Below are positions 23,001-36,289 of a stretch of DNA of 64,000 nucleotides, piece after piece. Every line of letters starts with the position of its first letter. Position 1 is the stretch's first letter. Origin of the DNA: Bimastos eiseni (taxonomy: Eukaryota > Annelida > Clitellata > Crassiclitellata > Lumbricidae); contig OY365815.1 in assembly GCA_959347315.1 (NCBI GenBank), positions 17,757,709-17,821,708 of the forward strand, given 5' to 3'. The notes under the pieces were generated by a model. The model saw nothing but the letters and a program-made list of their open reading frames with translations, did not search any database and had not been told where the DNA came from. The position numbers and the translations under genes were made by a program.

Positions 23001-26000
23001 ATGATAAGAAAGCATGCACTTTCCAAGAGTATAGGTTTGAGGCTCTGGAGAGGCATTTAATTGCAGCCTGGTAGGCCTACAGACTTCTTTGAGCATGTCA
23101 TTCATGCACAATGGCTTGAGGACATCATTGCTTTCTGATATGGCTGCGTGAGTGAGTGTGCACTTCTGAGCTCTGGAAGGATGACATCATCGAATATGAT
23201 TGATATTTGTATTCTGCATCTTTATTGACTGACATGTGTGCCCTTTGCTTTGGAATGATATTCCCTCTCCAACTCACTCTTTGATTTTAACTAGCTCTGG
23301 GTCACTGAGTGCTTCAATACTAGGCATTAGGTCAGCATTTCCCAATCTTTTAGGGCCATGAAACCCTTTTACCTACAAAGTTTACAAACGCTGGAGAATG
23401 CAGACAATCATAAGTTTAGGCCTTGATTAGATTAATAAAGATAGAGAAATATCACAAATATCGATGAGAATGACATGAGAATTCTCTTGCATGTAAGATG
23501 TTAAGCACAGATATTAAGCAAAAAAACCACCATCTGTCGACACTGGAAGTTTTCCGCGGAACCCTTGTCTTCACCTCACAGAACCCTTGGATTTCAAGGA
23601 ACACAGTTTGGGAAACGTTGCATTAGGTGATAGTATTCTGTATCCAAGAATCAGAAATTTATTCATCATCCAGAACTTGATGAAGTTGAGCCAATTGTGA
23701 CACTTTAGTATCTGTTCGATTTTTTTAAAGTGCTTATTGATCATCTTATGTAGCTCAATATTTAACAGTGTTCATATAATTTGCTTCTCTGGTCTTGTTT
23801 TTTGTGTCAGGAAAAGTGCCCAGTTTGTGTGCAGCTCAGAAGGTTGTGAAGGATCGATTGGAGATAAATTATTACGAAGACACATTCCAGGAGCACAAGA
23901 GCATCAGACAGTGAGGTGAACTGTTTAACATCAATTACATTTTGCTTATCGCATTACGACTGTCACAGAACTCACTGAAGACGATCTTATCTAACATCAG
24001 CAGTCACAATCAATGTTGCAAAATCCAGTTGAATCCCAAAACCCTCAAGGTTACATTTTGGTCTGTGAAAGTTGCTAAAGAATGCAGCTAATAGTGTTTC
24101 ATTACAATTACAGTGTCATAATGAACCAGCAATGCAGAAATTACACTACCTTACTTTACCTTTGCTTTGCCTCATCTTAGACGAGTTGCCTTACCTCACT
24201 GTGGACATGCTAAGTAGTAGGCCACGACGCCTCTCACAGTCAGTGATAAATTTCTTGACATTTCAAGGAGTGATCTGCCATGCACCTACTGTGGAGGCGG
24301 CCTCACAGAAGATGTATCACAGCGTATTCTTGCAGGTACGTTTGCAGATGCTTTCTGCTGTGTGAAGTTGCTCTAAATTATTCTCATTAATAAATCATAA
24401 TTACAGTAGTATAGTCATAAATTAATTTCCGTTACTTGTTTTGTAAAATTTATATAAAATTTTGGTTTTAATACTATGTTTTAAAATTTTTTACATATGA
24501 TTTTTTCTTATTATTATTAGTGTTGTTATTTTTAATGACATCAGCTATGCTTCATCATCTATGGAAAGGCAAGGGTACTAGCATTAACAATCACACTAAT
24601 AATTTTATTATGTGCACAACACTTCCCAACAGCCAGGAATAAGAGTAGGGCATACATAAGGAGTCAAACTTTTAAGTCATTAGCGTAGGAAGTCGCAACC
24701 TACCGAAGCCACGACAATATGAGTCCGATAGCAATGACCCTACCCTACACTGAATGACCTATGGACTTTGATCACATTTATGCCAATTTTGTTTAACATG
24801 TAATAATACATACAACAAATCTATCAACTTCAGTTGTTGTTAGGAATGGAATTTTGTCACATTTAACAAAAACTATTTTTTCAATAATGATGAACTGTAT
24901 TTCTTCCAGCAACCTGTTCAATCCCATCATTGCACAAATTATGTCATTCCAATATAATTTTCACCTGCCCAAGCATAGTTATTGTTATTAGTTGTGATTT
25001 GTATTGTATATTTTCAGAGAAACGGTTTGTCAATGTTATTGATGCCGGGGCATTTGAAGATGAGGAAAGATTCAAATATCAAGCATTAACTGCTTGCATA
25101 AGAGGTAACTGGTTAGGTGTGATGACTTCTCAGGTCCCACACTCCAGTATGTAGCAAGCAGGGGATAATAATTCCTGTGCTGCTGCCAACTTCATTTTAT
25201 TTTATTGAGTTTCCAATTGTAAAATCATGATTTTGGTGCATCATAGGCTAGCCTATACCAGGCATTCATTATAGAATTCAATACTGGACTCTAGGATTCT
25301 TATCTGCTTATGGAGCTTTCATACAAAGGTGAACGCTTGTGAGATAATTTGAACAAGCATTACATTACATGTAAATATTCCTATAAATGATTGAATAAGT
25401 CAATGAATGATATTAACCAACTTGTTCTCAGTACTAATAATAGTCACCACAATTAGTACTATTATTAATATTCATAGGTACTTTTACGAGTACATGCTTT
25501 TTCTATTGCTTGCTGAACATTGAGAGTTCATAAAAGGTGTTAAACAGCTCTCAATATCAACATTATTAGACACAAAACTGATATCAACTAGATTTTAAAC
25601 ATTTATCGACTCAGAAGTTCAGCATGGTTGGAACTTGATTTGCCATATTCATATGATTCTGTGGGTCTTAAGTTCAGAAAAAGGCCAACTTGACAGCATT
25701 CAGCTGCTGATCTGTTTTTTAAAGCCGTATTTCCTTCTATGTCCACAGATGACTTGGTCAATACTGTTCAAATCGGGCAGCAATTGTCCATGATTGGTCT
25801 TCCAGTTTTCAACTATGACCACCAGCTGTGGACTCTTGAAGTAAGATTTATGAGCATATAACTTAATTTTTTATGTGTGTATGTATGCATGTATTTATAT
25901 ATGTATGTATGATTGTATGTATGTATGTATACTTGCATGTTGTAGGTAGGTGCATATGTACGACGTACATTCAACGCCATACATATGCATGCATTTGTCC

Positions 26001-28144
26001 TTTTGGTGACTTGGTCTGTGTGCGTGATTAGACGATTAGATTGTATTAGATTTGATTATTATAGACTGAGGGTCGACATATGAATTATTGTTACCATGCA
26101 TTGAATAACTGACTAATCAAATGGGTTGCATTCTGTATCTGCTCTGCTTGTGCATGGAATTTCTCTCACGAGCTTTTAAATATAATTTCTAAATGCCAAG
26201 CTGTGGCTCTGTAAGTTGTTTATGTTGCTGGTGATCCTCTACAGTTGTGAGACTTGTACAGTCACCCAGGCCCTGAATAAGAAACTTGAGAGCCTCAACA
26301 GATGTTGTCAGAGGAGGGTTCTGCAGGGTCCTTACATGGCAATCAGAACGAGAATGACAGCAATAACCATCTCTGCCATAGCCTGTAAACACAAACTGAG
26401 CTGAGGCTTTGAAGGACTGGCCTCCAGAGAGCCATGTGAGCCTCAAAGAAAAGGAGGGAAGAAGATGACATGGCCGGCCTAGGACCAACTGGACTAGAGT
26501 TATGGAGAAGGATCTAACAGCCTTGAAATTGGGTCTTCATACAGCCTAGAGGAGGGCTAAGGTCCTGATACAGCTTGATGTTGCATTGCTGACATAGATA
26601 CATAGGGGCCTAATCTGAGATTTCCCCCAGAAGCATGTGATATGTAGACCACTAATGAATAGCAGCTGCTGTTAGATTTTCTGGTTGATTGGTCCTGTTT
26701 ATTATGCATTTTAAGCAAAAAGTTAAGTCTGTAATTATAATACTGTGACTGGATCATTTGATGGAGTATCTGCTAATGCTTCAGCGGCTAAGGAAGGAGT
26801 TTTTTCTCTTCTAGTTATTGCTATGATCTTCTCAGCTTATATGGTGACTTTTGTTATTTCAGGTAAATAATATCCTGGTGAAGGATGAAGCATTTGAACC
26901 TTGTGTAAGTTGAATGAAGAAACCAAATTGATTGCATGAAAACCTGACTAAATCGGTCTTCTAAATATACTCATATGTAATGTAGTTTGACAAAACTTGT
27001 TTGTTTGCTTCATTTCATAGATTATGGATTTATGCAATTTGGATGGGATGGATGGAGTTGGATGCATACACACATGCTTGATGGATGAATTGATGGATAA
27101 AACAGATGTATGAATTGATGGATGGAATCAATTGTCATATTTACTATGTAAACTATCTTTGTGATTCTTATTACAAATTCAGCCTTCTACTATCAACAGA
27201 AATTGCTTACTTATCATATAAGTAAGATCCTTCCTCATTTGCTGCCATGTTGCTTTTGATAGTTTATGATGGAGCTACACGCATCGGAACTCTCAGGGCC
27301 TGTGGCAGCACTTTATGAAGGTTACTTTAAACTGTTGTTGTCGGAATCAGTGGCATATATTCCCAGTTTTATTGGCTATTTTAAGTTTCCAGCTACCATA
27401 ATGGTGAACTGTTAGCTTACAAATGACCAGTTTTTACAGCCTTTTAGGTTTCCACTTTTCCATTATTTGTGACCTTTTCTAGTTTCTCATTTCCCAGTGT
27501 TATATAACCTCTTCTATATCCCAGTTTTCACCTATTATGATGCTAGGTAATTCCAAACATATTTTGGTGAACATTTGTATAGTTTAGATGACTGTCTATT
27601 CTCTAATGCTATTAACTATCTCCCACTGTATAATATTACCATTTTCTTTCTTTTTGTCATTTAAGATACACTGTGCAGGGTAGACGGCTAGAGGCTGTTT
27701 AAATTTGCATTTGATATATATTGCTGTTAGATCGAAAGTCGTCACCATGGAGCTTTGGCCTGAGTCTTGCCTATGGTTTTGGAGGTAAGTGCTTTTTGCC
27801 GATTTTTTAGTTGTTGTGGTTTTCATCTTCGTTACAGCATCATCGTTAGCATAAAAATCCTATCATCATGAGCATTAGGCTCTTCATTGTAATGATCATC
27901 ACCATCTTTAGTATGATTTAATTTTTTTATCATCTTCAGCATCAGCTTGGAATACACACCATGCACTTACTTTTCCCATCAGGCTTGATAAAATCAGTTT
28001 GCTTACCTGCCTATATAATCTCATCTTTATGTTACAGGTATGATAACACCACTGGGCACTTACATGAATGTGAAACTTGGCATGCTTCTGAGTCTACTGT
28101 CGAAGAAAAAGCTGGTGAATAAAAATATTCTTTTAATCTAGAGA

Positions 28145-28206
<62 letters not shown>

Positions 28207-31200
28207 AGAAAGAGAGAAAGAGAGAAAGAGAGAGAGAGAGAAGGGGTGGATGAGATTTGTCATCACATATATATTCCTGACACCAGGGAAGTTTGGAGTT
28301 TGTTTTTTTTTTTTATTAATAAACAATGTTACAGAGTTTATTTTTCATTCTCAGATTTTGGCAAAGCCAAGCATTCGGCTGGCCTCTTTACAATTATTTG
28401 ACCCCTTCATACATTCCATTGAGAATACTTACAACTGCCACTTCACCATTGTTTACGTGTGCATATTTTACATTACCATATTTCGCCTTATGTTATTTTG
28501 TACAACCTTAACGTGCTCTAATCTACCATCAGTAATTGAATTGTCGAGGGTGGGTTGGGAAGGTTGAACCCCGCCAGTTTATTCTAACAAAATTACCTTG
28601 GAGGGGTCAAGCAGTTTCCAGATCAACTTTAAGTGGCACCCACACCCACAGTAACCCTCTCCAATTTAGCCTACATAACGATTTCAGGTTCATAAAAATG
28701 TTTGTCAACTCCCCGTTCAAATTTGACAATTCAAACTCTGTCTTCTGTATTTTATTTTGTTCTTTCTTTTCTTATTCATCTATTGTTCATATTATAACTT
28801 GTCCTACCTTATCTGACATTACTTGATCACACCTTACCTTGCTTTACATTGCCATTTTTTTTTCAGCCAAGTGGTCTAAGTCTGTTGGTCATAGCAGATG
28901 ATGGATTGGCAGTTAAAAGATTGCTCTGCTATGGTGCAGGCTTTGCATCTCGATGTCTCATGCACTCTTCTACAAATCATCTGTTGGCTTCTGTTGTCAA
29001 GGACAGGTTCATCAACTCCAGTTTCGTGGAAGGTCAGCAAGTTCATATTTATCACCACAAATTGCAGATTAATGTATTATTTTCACTGGCTAACCCAAGC
29101 AGGCAGATGTAGGGGGCCTACACGCATTTGCTATAGCACCCATATGGCATCAACCATTGCTCACTTGTCATTACATTGATATCAGATGAGATCTGTCACT
29201 TAGCAATGCGTGGCTGTTTGAATAAGAGCCACTTCATTTAAGGGGCCTGTGTATGGACCAGACGTTCTACCCTGAAATTATTACTCACTGTAATAGGTCA
29301 TCATCAGTATGTGAATCAACATCATCACATTTAGTTGTGCCTAGATGAGTGCTCTCTAACCGAGGATAGTAAAACATGCTTGTAAAAAGTATAAGAAGAG
29401 CAGCATCTTTTTAAATTAGCCCTAAGCGATAGCCATGGGTATGAAGAATTAGCAACTTCATTTTCCCCCTTTTGACCAAAACCTTTTATCAACAATGTTT
29501 CATTAGCATACTCGCTTGATAGCTGAGTACGCCATAGAACAATAGTTATTGCTGAACAGGAATCTTGATGCTTGTTTCTACTCTGCTCTTTAACCATTTT
29601 AATGATGAGCTGCATTGGTTTTCCCATGCATCATCGTTAAGGAGTTAAACTCATTTTTGCCATGGTTTAGATTTGAACCTTGTCTTCTCTCACTTTATCT
29701 TATCCGAACAGACACAGGGCAAATGGTTGTTGATGAAGATTTTTATATTTATGTAATCAGGAGGGTCACTACTTTTGGCTGATGATGGAGTGTGCACATT
29801 ACCTGATCTAATCTCCTACAAAAAGACCACCAAGGAAACACTACTTCAAGGTGTGGTTTATCAATTTGACCTCGTGCTGCATTGGTTCTCCATTCGCTTT
29901 TAGTATGCCATCATTGTAAAATTTGATTGTCTAATGTAGTATGGTGTAAGTAGCCTAAGCTCATGTGATAATTATTTTATCTCTGATGTGTTATGGGTAT
30001 ATGTTCATGTACATGGTAGAGTCTAAAAAAAAATTGATAATGTCACTGACTAGTCAGATTTTGACAATGCTGGTACATTGTATTGCGATTTTGACTCTGT
30101 CATGCCACGACTTTTACTTGATACACTATTAATTGATAAGACTCTGCAGCAGCAATGTTCCCTCTAATTTTTCGGAGACAGTGTGTGCAATACATTTTTT
30201 TCCCAACATGTTATAAATAGTTGACAATTTTGTGTGCAGGTCTCAGCTGAATGCAATGACTGTTAAATCAAGACATATATCTACAAGTCTATGGTTCTAA
30301 GTTCTGATAACCTAAGAAAAGTTCCTTGTCCAAAATGTGTTTAAAGAAGGTTATGCATACATCGTATAAATTCATATTGTACATAATTATATTTAGGTTT
30401 CAATTTGTTTGCAATTTTGTATTCTGTTCAGCTAAATATTGGTTTAGGCAGTCCATCTTAATATTTGTTAATTCAAGGAAACAATATATGTGTGCAGACA
30501 TAAAATTCTGGTGTGCGCACGTGCACACAGCTTGGAGATGCACTGTGCAGCAGTCACTAGATTCGATTTAGATTTAATTAGGCATCAAATTTATTAAAAT
30601 TTCATGTAGTATAATCTTATGTAAAATTCATATATTTCTGATGTATGTTAAGTTTGTTGGATTTAAGTTATTGTGGGTGCATGTAACTCCTCTAAGATGC
30701 ATGATTCTTCACAGATATGTGATGCTTCGTATGTAATAGCAGACATGTGTGTGTATTGTATGTGCCATGTGTTTGCTTTCAGTCTTGGAGACAGGATCTT
30801 TTCCTGTCAATGTTCATCACTCGTCTGACCCTGGCTTAGGTCCAACGATGCAGACGGGAGGAGGAGTGGCAATGGTGTTTGAATTGAGATGTTCCATCTG
30901 GGCTCATCTGGATACTCTTGTTCAGAAGCGCCAAGCAGCAACCTTGGATGACACTCTGTTCCAAGCACCGTCTGGTCAGGTCACTGACATGACAAGACTT
31001 CTAGTCAAGTGAGTATGATCTGCCTGTTTGAATAGGAGCCACTTCATTTAAGGGGCCTGTGTATGGACCAGAGGTTCTCCCCTTAATTAGACTCACTTAA
31101 ATATGCCATCATCAGTATGTGAATCGACATCTGATTCCAAGCACCTGTCAACAGTGGGTGTTGGCACAGGGGTTTTAGGGCAATGGCCTCCACTTGAAAA

Positions 31201-31954
31201 TCATAGATGCCTGAGATGCTTCCTGAGTATCTGGCAACACTGTATTAATCGGAGTCCTAGAATTGAAAGAAGATACCACAACTGTGTCATCATTTGCCTT
31301 AGAACTCGTAACAGCTAAGGATTATCTGCTTGTCTCGTATATTTAAACAGTCCTTGCTCGACTTGAATGCGTAAAGAGATGCTGGTGCTGTCTGATGCGA
31401 AAGTGCTTTCATGGCTGCTAAACTCTTAGAGCAACAGAGGCTTTTTTTCCTCAAGGAGCATTTTGCAGAGCTAATGCTTTTTAAATTATGGTTATGTGTA
31501 GATTGTCTCAAATTGTTCACAATTGCTTTGTCGTATAGAAATCTGTTGTTTAATTAGATTCTATCGTTATTTTCAGTATGTTTCCTTTGGTCTTTGCTGT
31601 GGACACACCTTTGGACTCCTTTGCAGACCAGCTGCTCATTGATGGGGTTCTTAGATGTGCCATGGGCTGCCCGAATGAGATGTTCTTTGCCACTGACGAT
31701 CTCAAGAAGGTCTTTTTGTTCTGAACTTTCATCACAGACTTTCTAATGTTTAGATTTATCAGTTGATAAGAAATAAAATGCTGTTTAGAGTTGCCATAGT
31801 CTGATGATGCCTTTTGTGTTATGTTAACAGCTTTAAAAACAGTCAGACTGTCAGACTCCATTGGATTTTAATGAGCAAAGAGCAACTCTTATTTTGTATA
31901 CATGCAAGGGAGTGAGAGGGAAAAAGAGAATGAGAGAGAGTGAGAGAGAGAAGA

Positions 31955-31995
<41 letters not shown>

Positions 31996-34838
31996 ATGAG
32001 AGAGAGAGAGAGAAAGGGAGTGATAGAGAGAAAGGGAGAAAGAGGGAAAGTGAGTGAGCAAGAGAGAGAGGAATTTAGAAATTCATGTAGATGTCACTAA
32101 GTGTGTCAAATTATCAGTGCCACCCAAAAGCCAAAAGCTTATATATCAATAAAGACATGCAATTATACATACATGCAGACAAAAGCTAAGGTATATAGCT
32201 TTCAAAGACAGAGTTGTAAGAAATTGTTGCTGTATTTTTGTTTCGTTTGCAGTTTCTGGAACTTGCCACAAGACTTGATGTGGTGCTGACCTTTGAGGCC
32301 CAACGGTTGATTCATGGCTACTACTTGGCCAGTCGCAGAGTGAGGAGTGCTGAGTCAATGGGGGGACTGATCCCGAGAACAGCCATCGAGACACTGTAGG
32401 AGCTTCACAGCCTTTGCATTGAGTTGTTCCATCTGGGCTCATTATTTCACAATTTATTTCAATCAATCAATCAATGTGATTTCAAGGTATCTACTCATAA
32501 GTGCTATTTGACACCTATATACATAAGGCATAGGGAGCACCGCTTGTGGTTGGTCGTGGAAGTCAGCTTGGCTCATTTTCCTGTCTGCTGACTTCTCTGT
32601 GGTATCGTAAGGCACCCTTGCAGTGGTACGGCCGCGTCTACAGCGCAATATAAGTCTTGGTTATTATTATTATTATATACAGAGCTACACGAAGGCCTAG
32701 TTGATCGGCATTAGAATATACTGTTGCTCTGATTTACCGCACTGGTTGGACAGTTGAGTTAAGGTAAGATAAAAAATTGGCTTACTGGACAATCCAGTTT
32801 AGGTTACATACAAATGAAGGGATAAACTGTTAAAATGTCTTAGCAATTTGCTGCAATGGCTGGTGTTACTGGATTGTAATTCACCAGCAAGGCTTACCTG
32901 CTAGATGGAATAATTGTTCATTTGTTCAATTAATGGAAAAAGATAAGGTAATGGAAGATCTGATTGATTACAGGCCTTGGAGTTGGTTCTCAGAGGCATA
33001 ACATTGTCTTTGTTCATCTAACTCCTCTTTAGTCTGAATGCTGCTGCAAGACTTTTAGCTCACCTTCCTCGATTCGATCACATCTCTACACTTATGGCTG
33101 AACAACTGTCCAATTTTAATTCTCAATATCTTTGTCCTTCTCTGCCTTATCACTGTGCCCTCTGAGTTCTCCCATCAATTTGACCTCTTCATTCCTCTCT
33201 GAAGGGCTCATGCTGTGAGAAGTGCTTTGTAAATGATCAAAATCAAAACAGTATCAGTCCTATGAGTTGTAGGACATGTTGATTGTAGTGCAAATAAAAC
33301 ATCACTGGTAATAATCAGCAAGTGTAGTTTATTTTAGAGAGCTGATTGTGTAGTGCAGCGTTTCCCAAACTGTTCTGCGGAACCTTAGGGTTCCATGAGG
33401 TGATAACGATGGTTCCGTGGAAATCTTCATTGTGAACATTAAGCCTCAAAGTATTTTTTCAATGGAAGCATTTTTCTGAACATCTGTTTATAACTTTATA
33501 TGCAAGAGAATTCATATGTCATTGCCATCAATATTTGTGTTGTTATTAATCAAATCTAGGCCTAAATCTATAACTGTCTGCATTATCGAGCATTTGTGCC
33601 TACAGCAGAATATGTTTAGTTTTGGATGGGGGTTACGCCTAAAATTTTAGATCAAGAAGCTTTCATGTCCAAAATTGATTGGGAAATGCTGGTGTAGTGG
33701 TTTCGCAAGCTACAGTATGCTAAAAGGTGTTATTTAAATTTCATCCTGAAAACTTCTGTTCACTGCTTTTCTGTTTTTGTAGCACCTGTTTGACTGAGGC
33801 TCATGCAAAACTCAACCTGAGGACTGAAGCTGGGGAATATGATGTAGTAATGGCCATCTTGCTGTTTGAGGAAGTACTACTCAGCAAGACTGGTATCAGT
33901 TTGCATATGCTGGAGCTCTACAATTTAATTGACCATTTACATTACATTTCGTTACATGCTATTATTGCACAGGGCTCATTTAAATTCTGCAAATGTCCAT
34001 TGATCAATTCTTGATATATAATGAAATTGTGGTTACTTATGTAAGTTACAAATATTATGAGTTATGAAATTACATATTTAAAAAGGCCATTATATAATAT
34101 AACTTAACCGAATTCAGTGGAAAGTCATCAGTTTTAGCACTGTTTTTGCAGGATGTTCAGTTCTGAATGTGAAGCCAATGTCTCATGCCAAAGATCGACA
34201 GCTTACCGCCATTATTGGACCTGAGGTGATTAAGTATTGACTGTTGAAAACATTTGTATTTATACAATTTGCTTCAGAAGCCTCAAAATCCTGGGTCAAC
34301 GAAACTCCTAAGTATGAATATTCAATTACCCAAAACTTAAGTCACTGCAGTGGCTGCCCTGTGAAAAGCAATTAATTTTGAAGACTAGCCTAATAAGTGG
34401 TCTGCAATCTCAATTGCGACATGTTTTGAGGATACAGTGACAATTTGAAACTCTTCCTATTAATTTGATGTCATATGTCACACATAGTCTATGATCAATA
34501 TGTAGGACCTCTTGTTCTAGACTGGCTATTCTATATGGGAATAATGTTATACTGGTAATATCATCAGTTTGAACATGTAGTTTCAATAAATGATGTTGCT
34601 GTTCGAGAAGGCTCTAGGCCTTCATTTCAGTCAACCTCTTCACTTTCTATTGTGAATTTTGGCCTCAACACTGATTTTGCTTAGCCTTTAGTATTTAACT
34701 TTGCTAAAACCAAATCCCTTTATTACTGTGTTAATGTTTCATCGCCAGAGGGACATGCAGATGCTTGATTTCTACGAGAAGTTAAAGCGCTTTCTGATGA
34801 ATCACGCACCGGATATCGACAGTCTTGCGGAAGAATGA
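20059..34838 (+). CDS. MCMDC2: MCMDC2 homologue (MCM domain-containing protein 2), 21 exons, 682 aa
   Basis: Exons: 20059-20163, 21067-21124, 21755-21813, 22365-22471, 22833-22937, 23811-23915, 24268-24335, 25018-25104, 25749-25840, 26863-26904, 27263-27320, 27731-27784, 28038-28114, 28867-29032, 29761-29850, 30783-31008, 31577-31709, 32253-32395, 33783-33892, 34152-34225, 34749-34838. All phases agree, and the 682 aa compare with 681 in human. A zinc-binding set is kept (C152/C157 and C185/C188, in VCSSEGC and PCTYC). The central region aligns with the MCM ATPase, but Walker A has become ADDGLAVKRLL and Walker B LLLADDGVCTLPDL. The C-terminus has the winged MCM-lid phrases RLIHGYYLASRRVR and TEAHAKLNLR. 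In mice MCMDC2 supports meiotic recombination and homologue pairing (established). I chose ATG 20059; the frame stays open upstream to an ATG at 19975. Introns carry hAT and LINE insertions. An AATAAA lies at 35552. Confidence 0.94.
23333..23620. mobile_element. Non-autonomous hAT element (288 bp) in an MCMDC2 intron
   Basis: The ends are CAGCATTTCCCAATC and, inverted, CAACGTTTCCCAAAC. An exact 8-bp target duplication CATTAGGT flanks it at 23325-23332 and 23621-23628. There is no transposase. It is the same family as the element at 33356-33691 in the opposite orientation: both share the CCCAAACTGT and GGTTCCG/CGGAACC stretches. Confidence 0.9.
25866..25932. repeat. ATGT-type microsatellite
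   Basis: Degenerate (TATG)n run in an MCMDC2 intron; simple repeat. Confidence 0.8.
26210..26575 (+). mobile_element. LINE C-terminal fragment (RTE- or CR1-like)
   Basis: A frame reads ILYSCETCTVTQALNKKLES and LNRCCQRRVLQ, which is the thumb region of non-LTR reverse transcriptases (compare the usual YG-ETW-T). A second frame downstream gives RPRTNWTRVMEKDLTALKLG, the usual C-terminal end. It is frameshifted and truncated, in an MCMDC2 intron. Confidence 0.65.
28139..28242. repeat. (GA)n microsatellite, about 100 bp
   Basis: Pure GA run followed by GAAAGAGA variants, in an MCMDC2 intron 25 bp downstream of the exon ending at 28114. Confidence 0.97.
29214..29323 (+). repeat. Intronic direct repeat, copy 1
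   Basis: About 110 bp (core GAGCCACTTCATTTAAGGGG, then CTGTGTATGGACCAGA) recurs at 31024-31131 with roughly 85-90% identity by eye. The two copies are in different MCMDC2 introns. Family unknown. Confidence 0.88.
30153..30545. mobile_element. Non-autonomous hAT element (393 bp) in an MCMDC2 intron
   Basis: Starts CAATGTTCCCTCTAATTTTT and ends GAGATGCACTG, with an exact 8-bp target duplication TGCAGCAG at 30145-30152 and 30546-30553. The GTGTGCGCAC-rich right end and the TTCCCTCTAA left end are typical of a common hAT MITE type. No coding capacity. Confidence 0.82.
31024..31131 (+). repeat. Intronic direct repeat, copy 2
   Basis: Partner of 29214-29323. It starts only 15 bases after the exon ending at 31008. 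Confidence 0.88.
31908..32075. repeat. (GA)n microsatellite, interrupted
   Basis: About 165 bp of GA repeats broken by GGGA, GTGA and AAGAGATGA, in an MCMDC2 intron. Confidence 0.95.
32595..32680 (+). repeat. Dispersed repeat tail shared with about 49612-49695
   Basis: CCTTGCAGTGGTACGGCCGC, then GCGCAATATAAGTCTTGGTT and an ATT run, parallels GCTTGTAGCGGTATGGCCAC ... CATATAAATTGTC and an ATT run at 49633-49693. It looks like the 3' tail of a retroposon family. It sits in an MCMDC2 intron. Confidence 0.6.
33030..33245 (+). mobile_element. Small LINE fragment (CR1/L2-like)
   Basis: A short frame LNAAARLLAHLPRFDHISTL is the signature just before the L-H-W-L-P box of these reverse transcriptases. 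The rest is decayed, and it ends near GTGCTTTGTAAATGATCAAA. Confidence 0.65.
33356..33691. mobile_element. Non-autonomous hAT element (336 bp) in an MCMDC2 intron
   Basis: Ends CAGCGTTTCCCAAACTG and, inverted, CAGCATTTCCCAATCAATT. Exact 8-bp target duplication GTGTAGTG at 33348-33355 and 33692-33699. Same family as 23333-23620. Confidence 0.92.
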
Positions 34839-35551
34839 TCCCCATCCCCTCAGGTGTCCACTTATTTGTAGTTTGACAATGCCTGCGTTTCTTAACGGTT
34901 TCAAAAAACTTGCTAGAGACATCCAATCTATGTTTGTTAAGAAAAAGATGTAACTAATCGTCCTATTGAGAATTGTTATTTAGGGGAAGAAAATTTACTA
35001 TGAAGTAGATTTTATTGAGGTAGAAATCATTCTTCAGGGATTAAGAAATGCTGAGATGTCTAAATTAATGTCCAAAAGACCTGGAATTAAGTGATTGTTG
35101 GTAATTTATTAATTAATTTTAAAGATTTGCCTTATTTGTAAGAAAACTATAGTCGTTATTGGTATTTACAAGACTATAAGGCGTTATATGTGTTGTGTTA
35201 ACTTAAAGTGTAACTTGAGACGGCACTTAGTGTGCTTTTCAATGCTTCTACTAGTAGCATCAAATGCTTGTGAAAATTTGGACAGTCAGTGCTATTAAAA
35301 TTCTGTACAGTCTGTTTGAGATTTCTGCTTTGTTTGAGCCCTAACAAAGTTTGGATGCAATGATCAAGTTAGAATGCTAAGAACACTTGTGTGTAGGAGA
35401 CAGCTCAGTGGTATAATTGAAATCGTTGACTCCCCATCACCTGTATCAGCCACCATTGCAACTGCTGATAATTATTTTACTGTATCACTTTTTTATTGAT
35501 TTATTCTCAAAGAATGAGATTGAACAAAGGCTATGTAAAAAATTTAAATTT

Positions 35552-35557
35552 AATAAA
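35552..35557 (+). terminator. Candidate polyadenylation signal for MCMDC2
   Basis: AATAAA 714 bases past the stop codon; another AATAAA follows near 35621. This is a weak assignment from position only. Confidence 0.35.
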
Positions 35558-36178
35558 TGCTTATTTGCATGTAAGTTTCATATATCATTCTCCTAAATGT
35601 GAAGTATAACCTAAAGCTACTAATAAAGAACTAAGATTATGACAGGGCTGCAAATATGTTGTTTTTTTGGTTATTTGGTTTTTTACAAAACACCAAAAAA
35701 CCAAAATGGCAATTTTTTGGTTTTCTTAAATATATTTTTTTTAAATTACTAATACTATTATATTACTAATTATGTGTTATTCAGTCGGAAATCAAGCTAA
35801 ATTAATTATATAAACAAGTTGGAGCTCTTTTTCATGCTGTGTTTGAGGCTCTTTGTAACAAAACTGTTGTTACAAGATCCACAGGAAAACTAAAAAAAAA
35901 CAACTTTTGATTTTTGACAAATCTTGGTTTCTTTGCACTCCTGGGCTACGTATGGTCTTCTAAATAATATTATTCTGAATCCTAAGACCGAGATTCAAAC
36001 CCTCGCCACAGTCGTTTGCCCCAATGCCAAAGGTTAAATGTAGCCTAAGTAAAATGTAAGTTTCAGCATAAGTGGGCCCTAAATTCTGAGAAACTTAGTA
36101 GCATTTAGGGCCTACTGCTGAATTTAAACCTAGTAGGCCTATAAAAAATATGGGCTCTATATATATAGTTGGCCTACG

Positions 36179-36181
<3 letters not shown>

Positions 36182-36215
<34 letters not shown>

Positions 36216-36222
36216 TATTCAT
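36182..36222. repeat. (AT)n microsatellite
   Basis: Alternating AT with one C interruption. Confidence 0.9.
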
Positions 36223-36289
36223 CAAAAATCTACTAACCTAGGTTACAACACATTGTAATTAATCAATCACAACGCTAAGTAAGTAAGTA

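Noticed and set aside
35643..35942. Possible hAT element starting CAGGGCTGCAAATA
   Set aside because: The far end CAGGAGTGCAAAGA (inverted) is only loosely similar and no matching 8-bp flanks exist.
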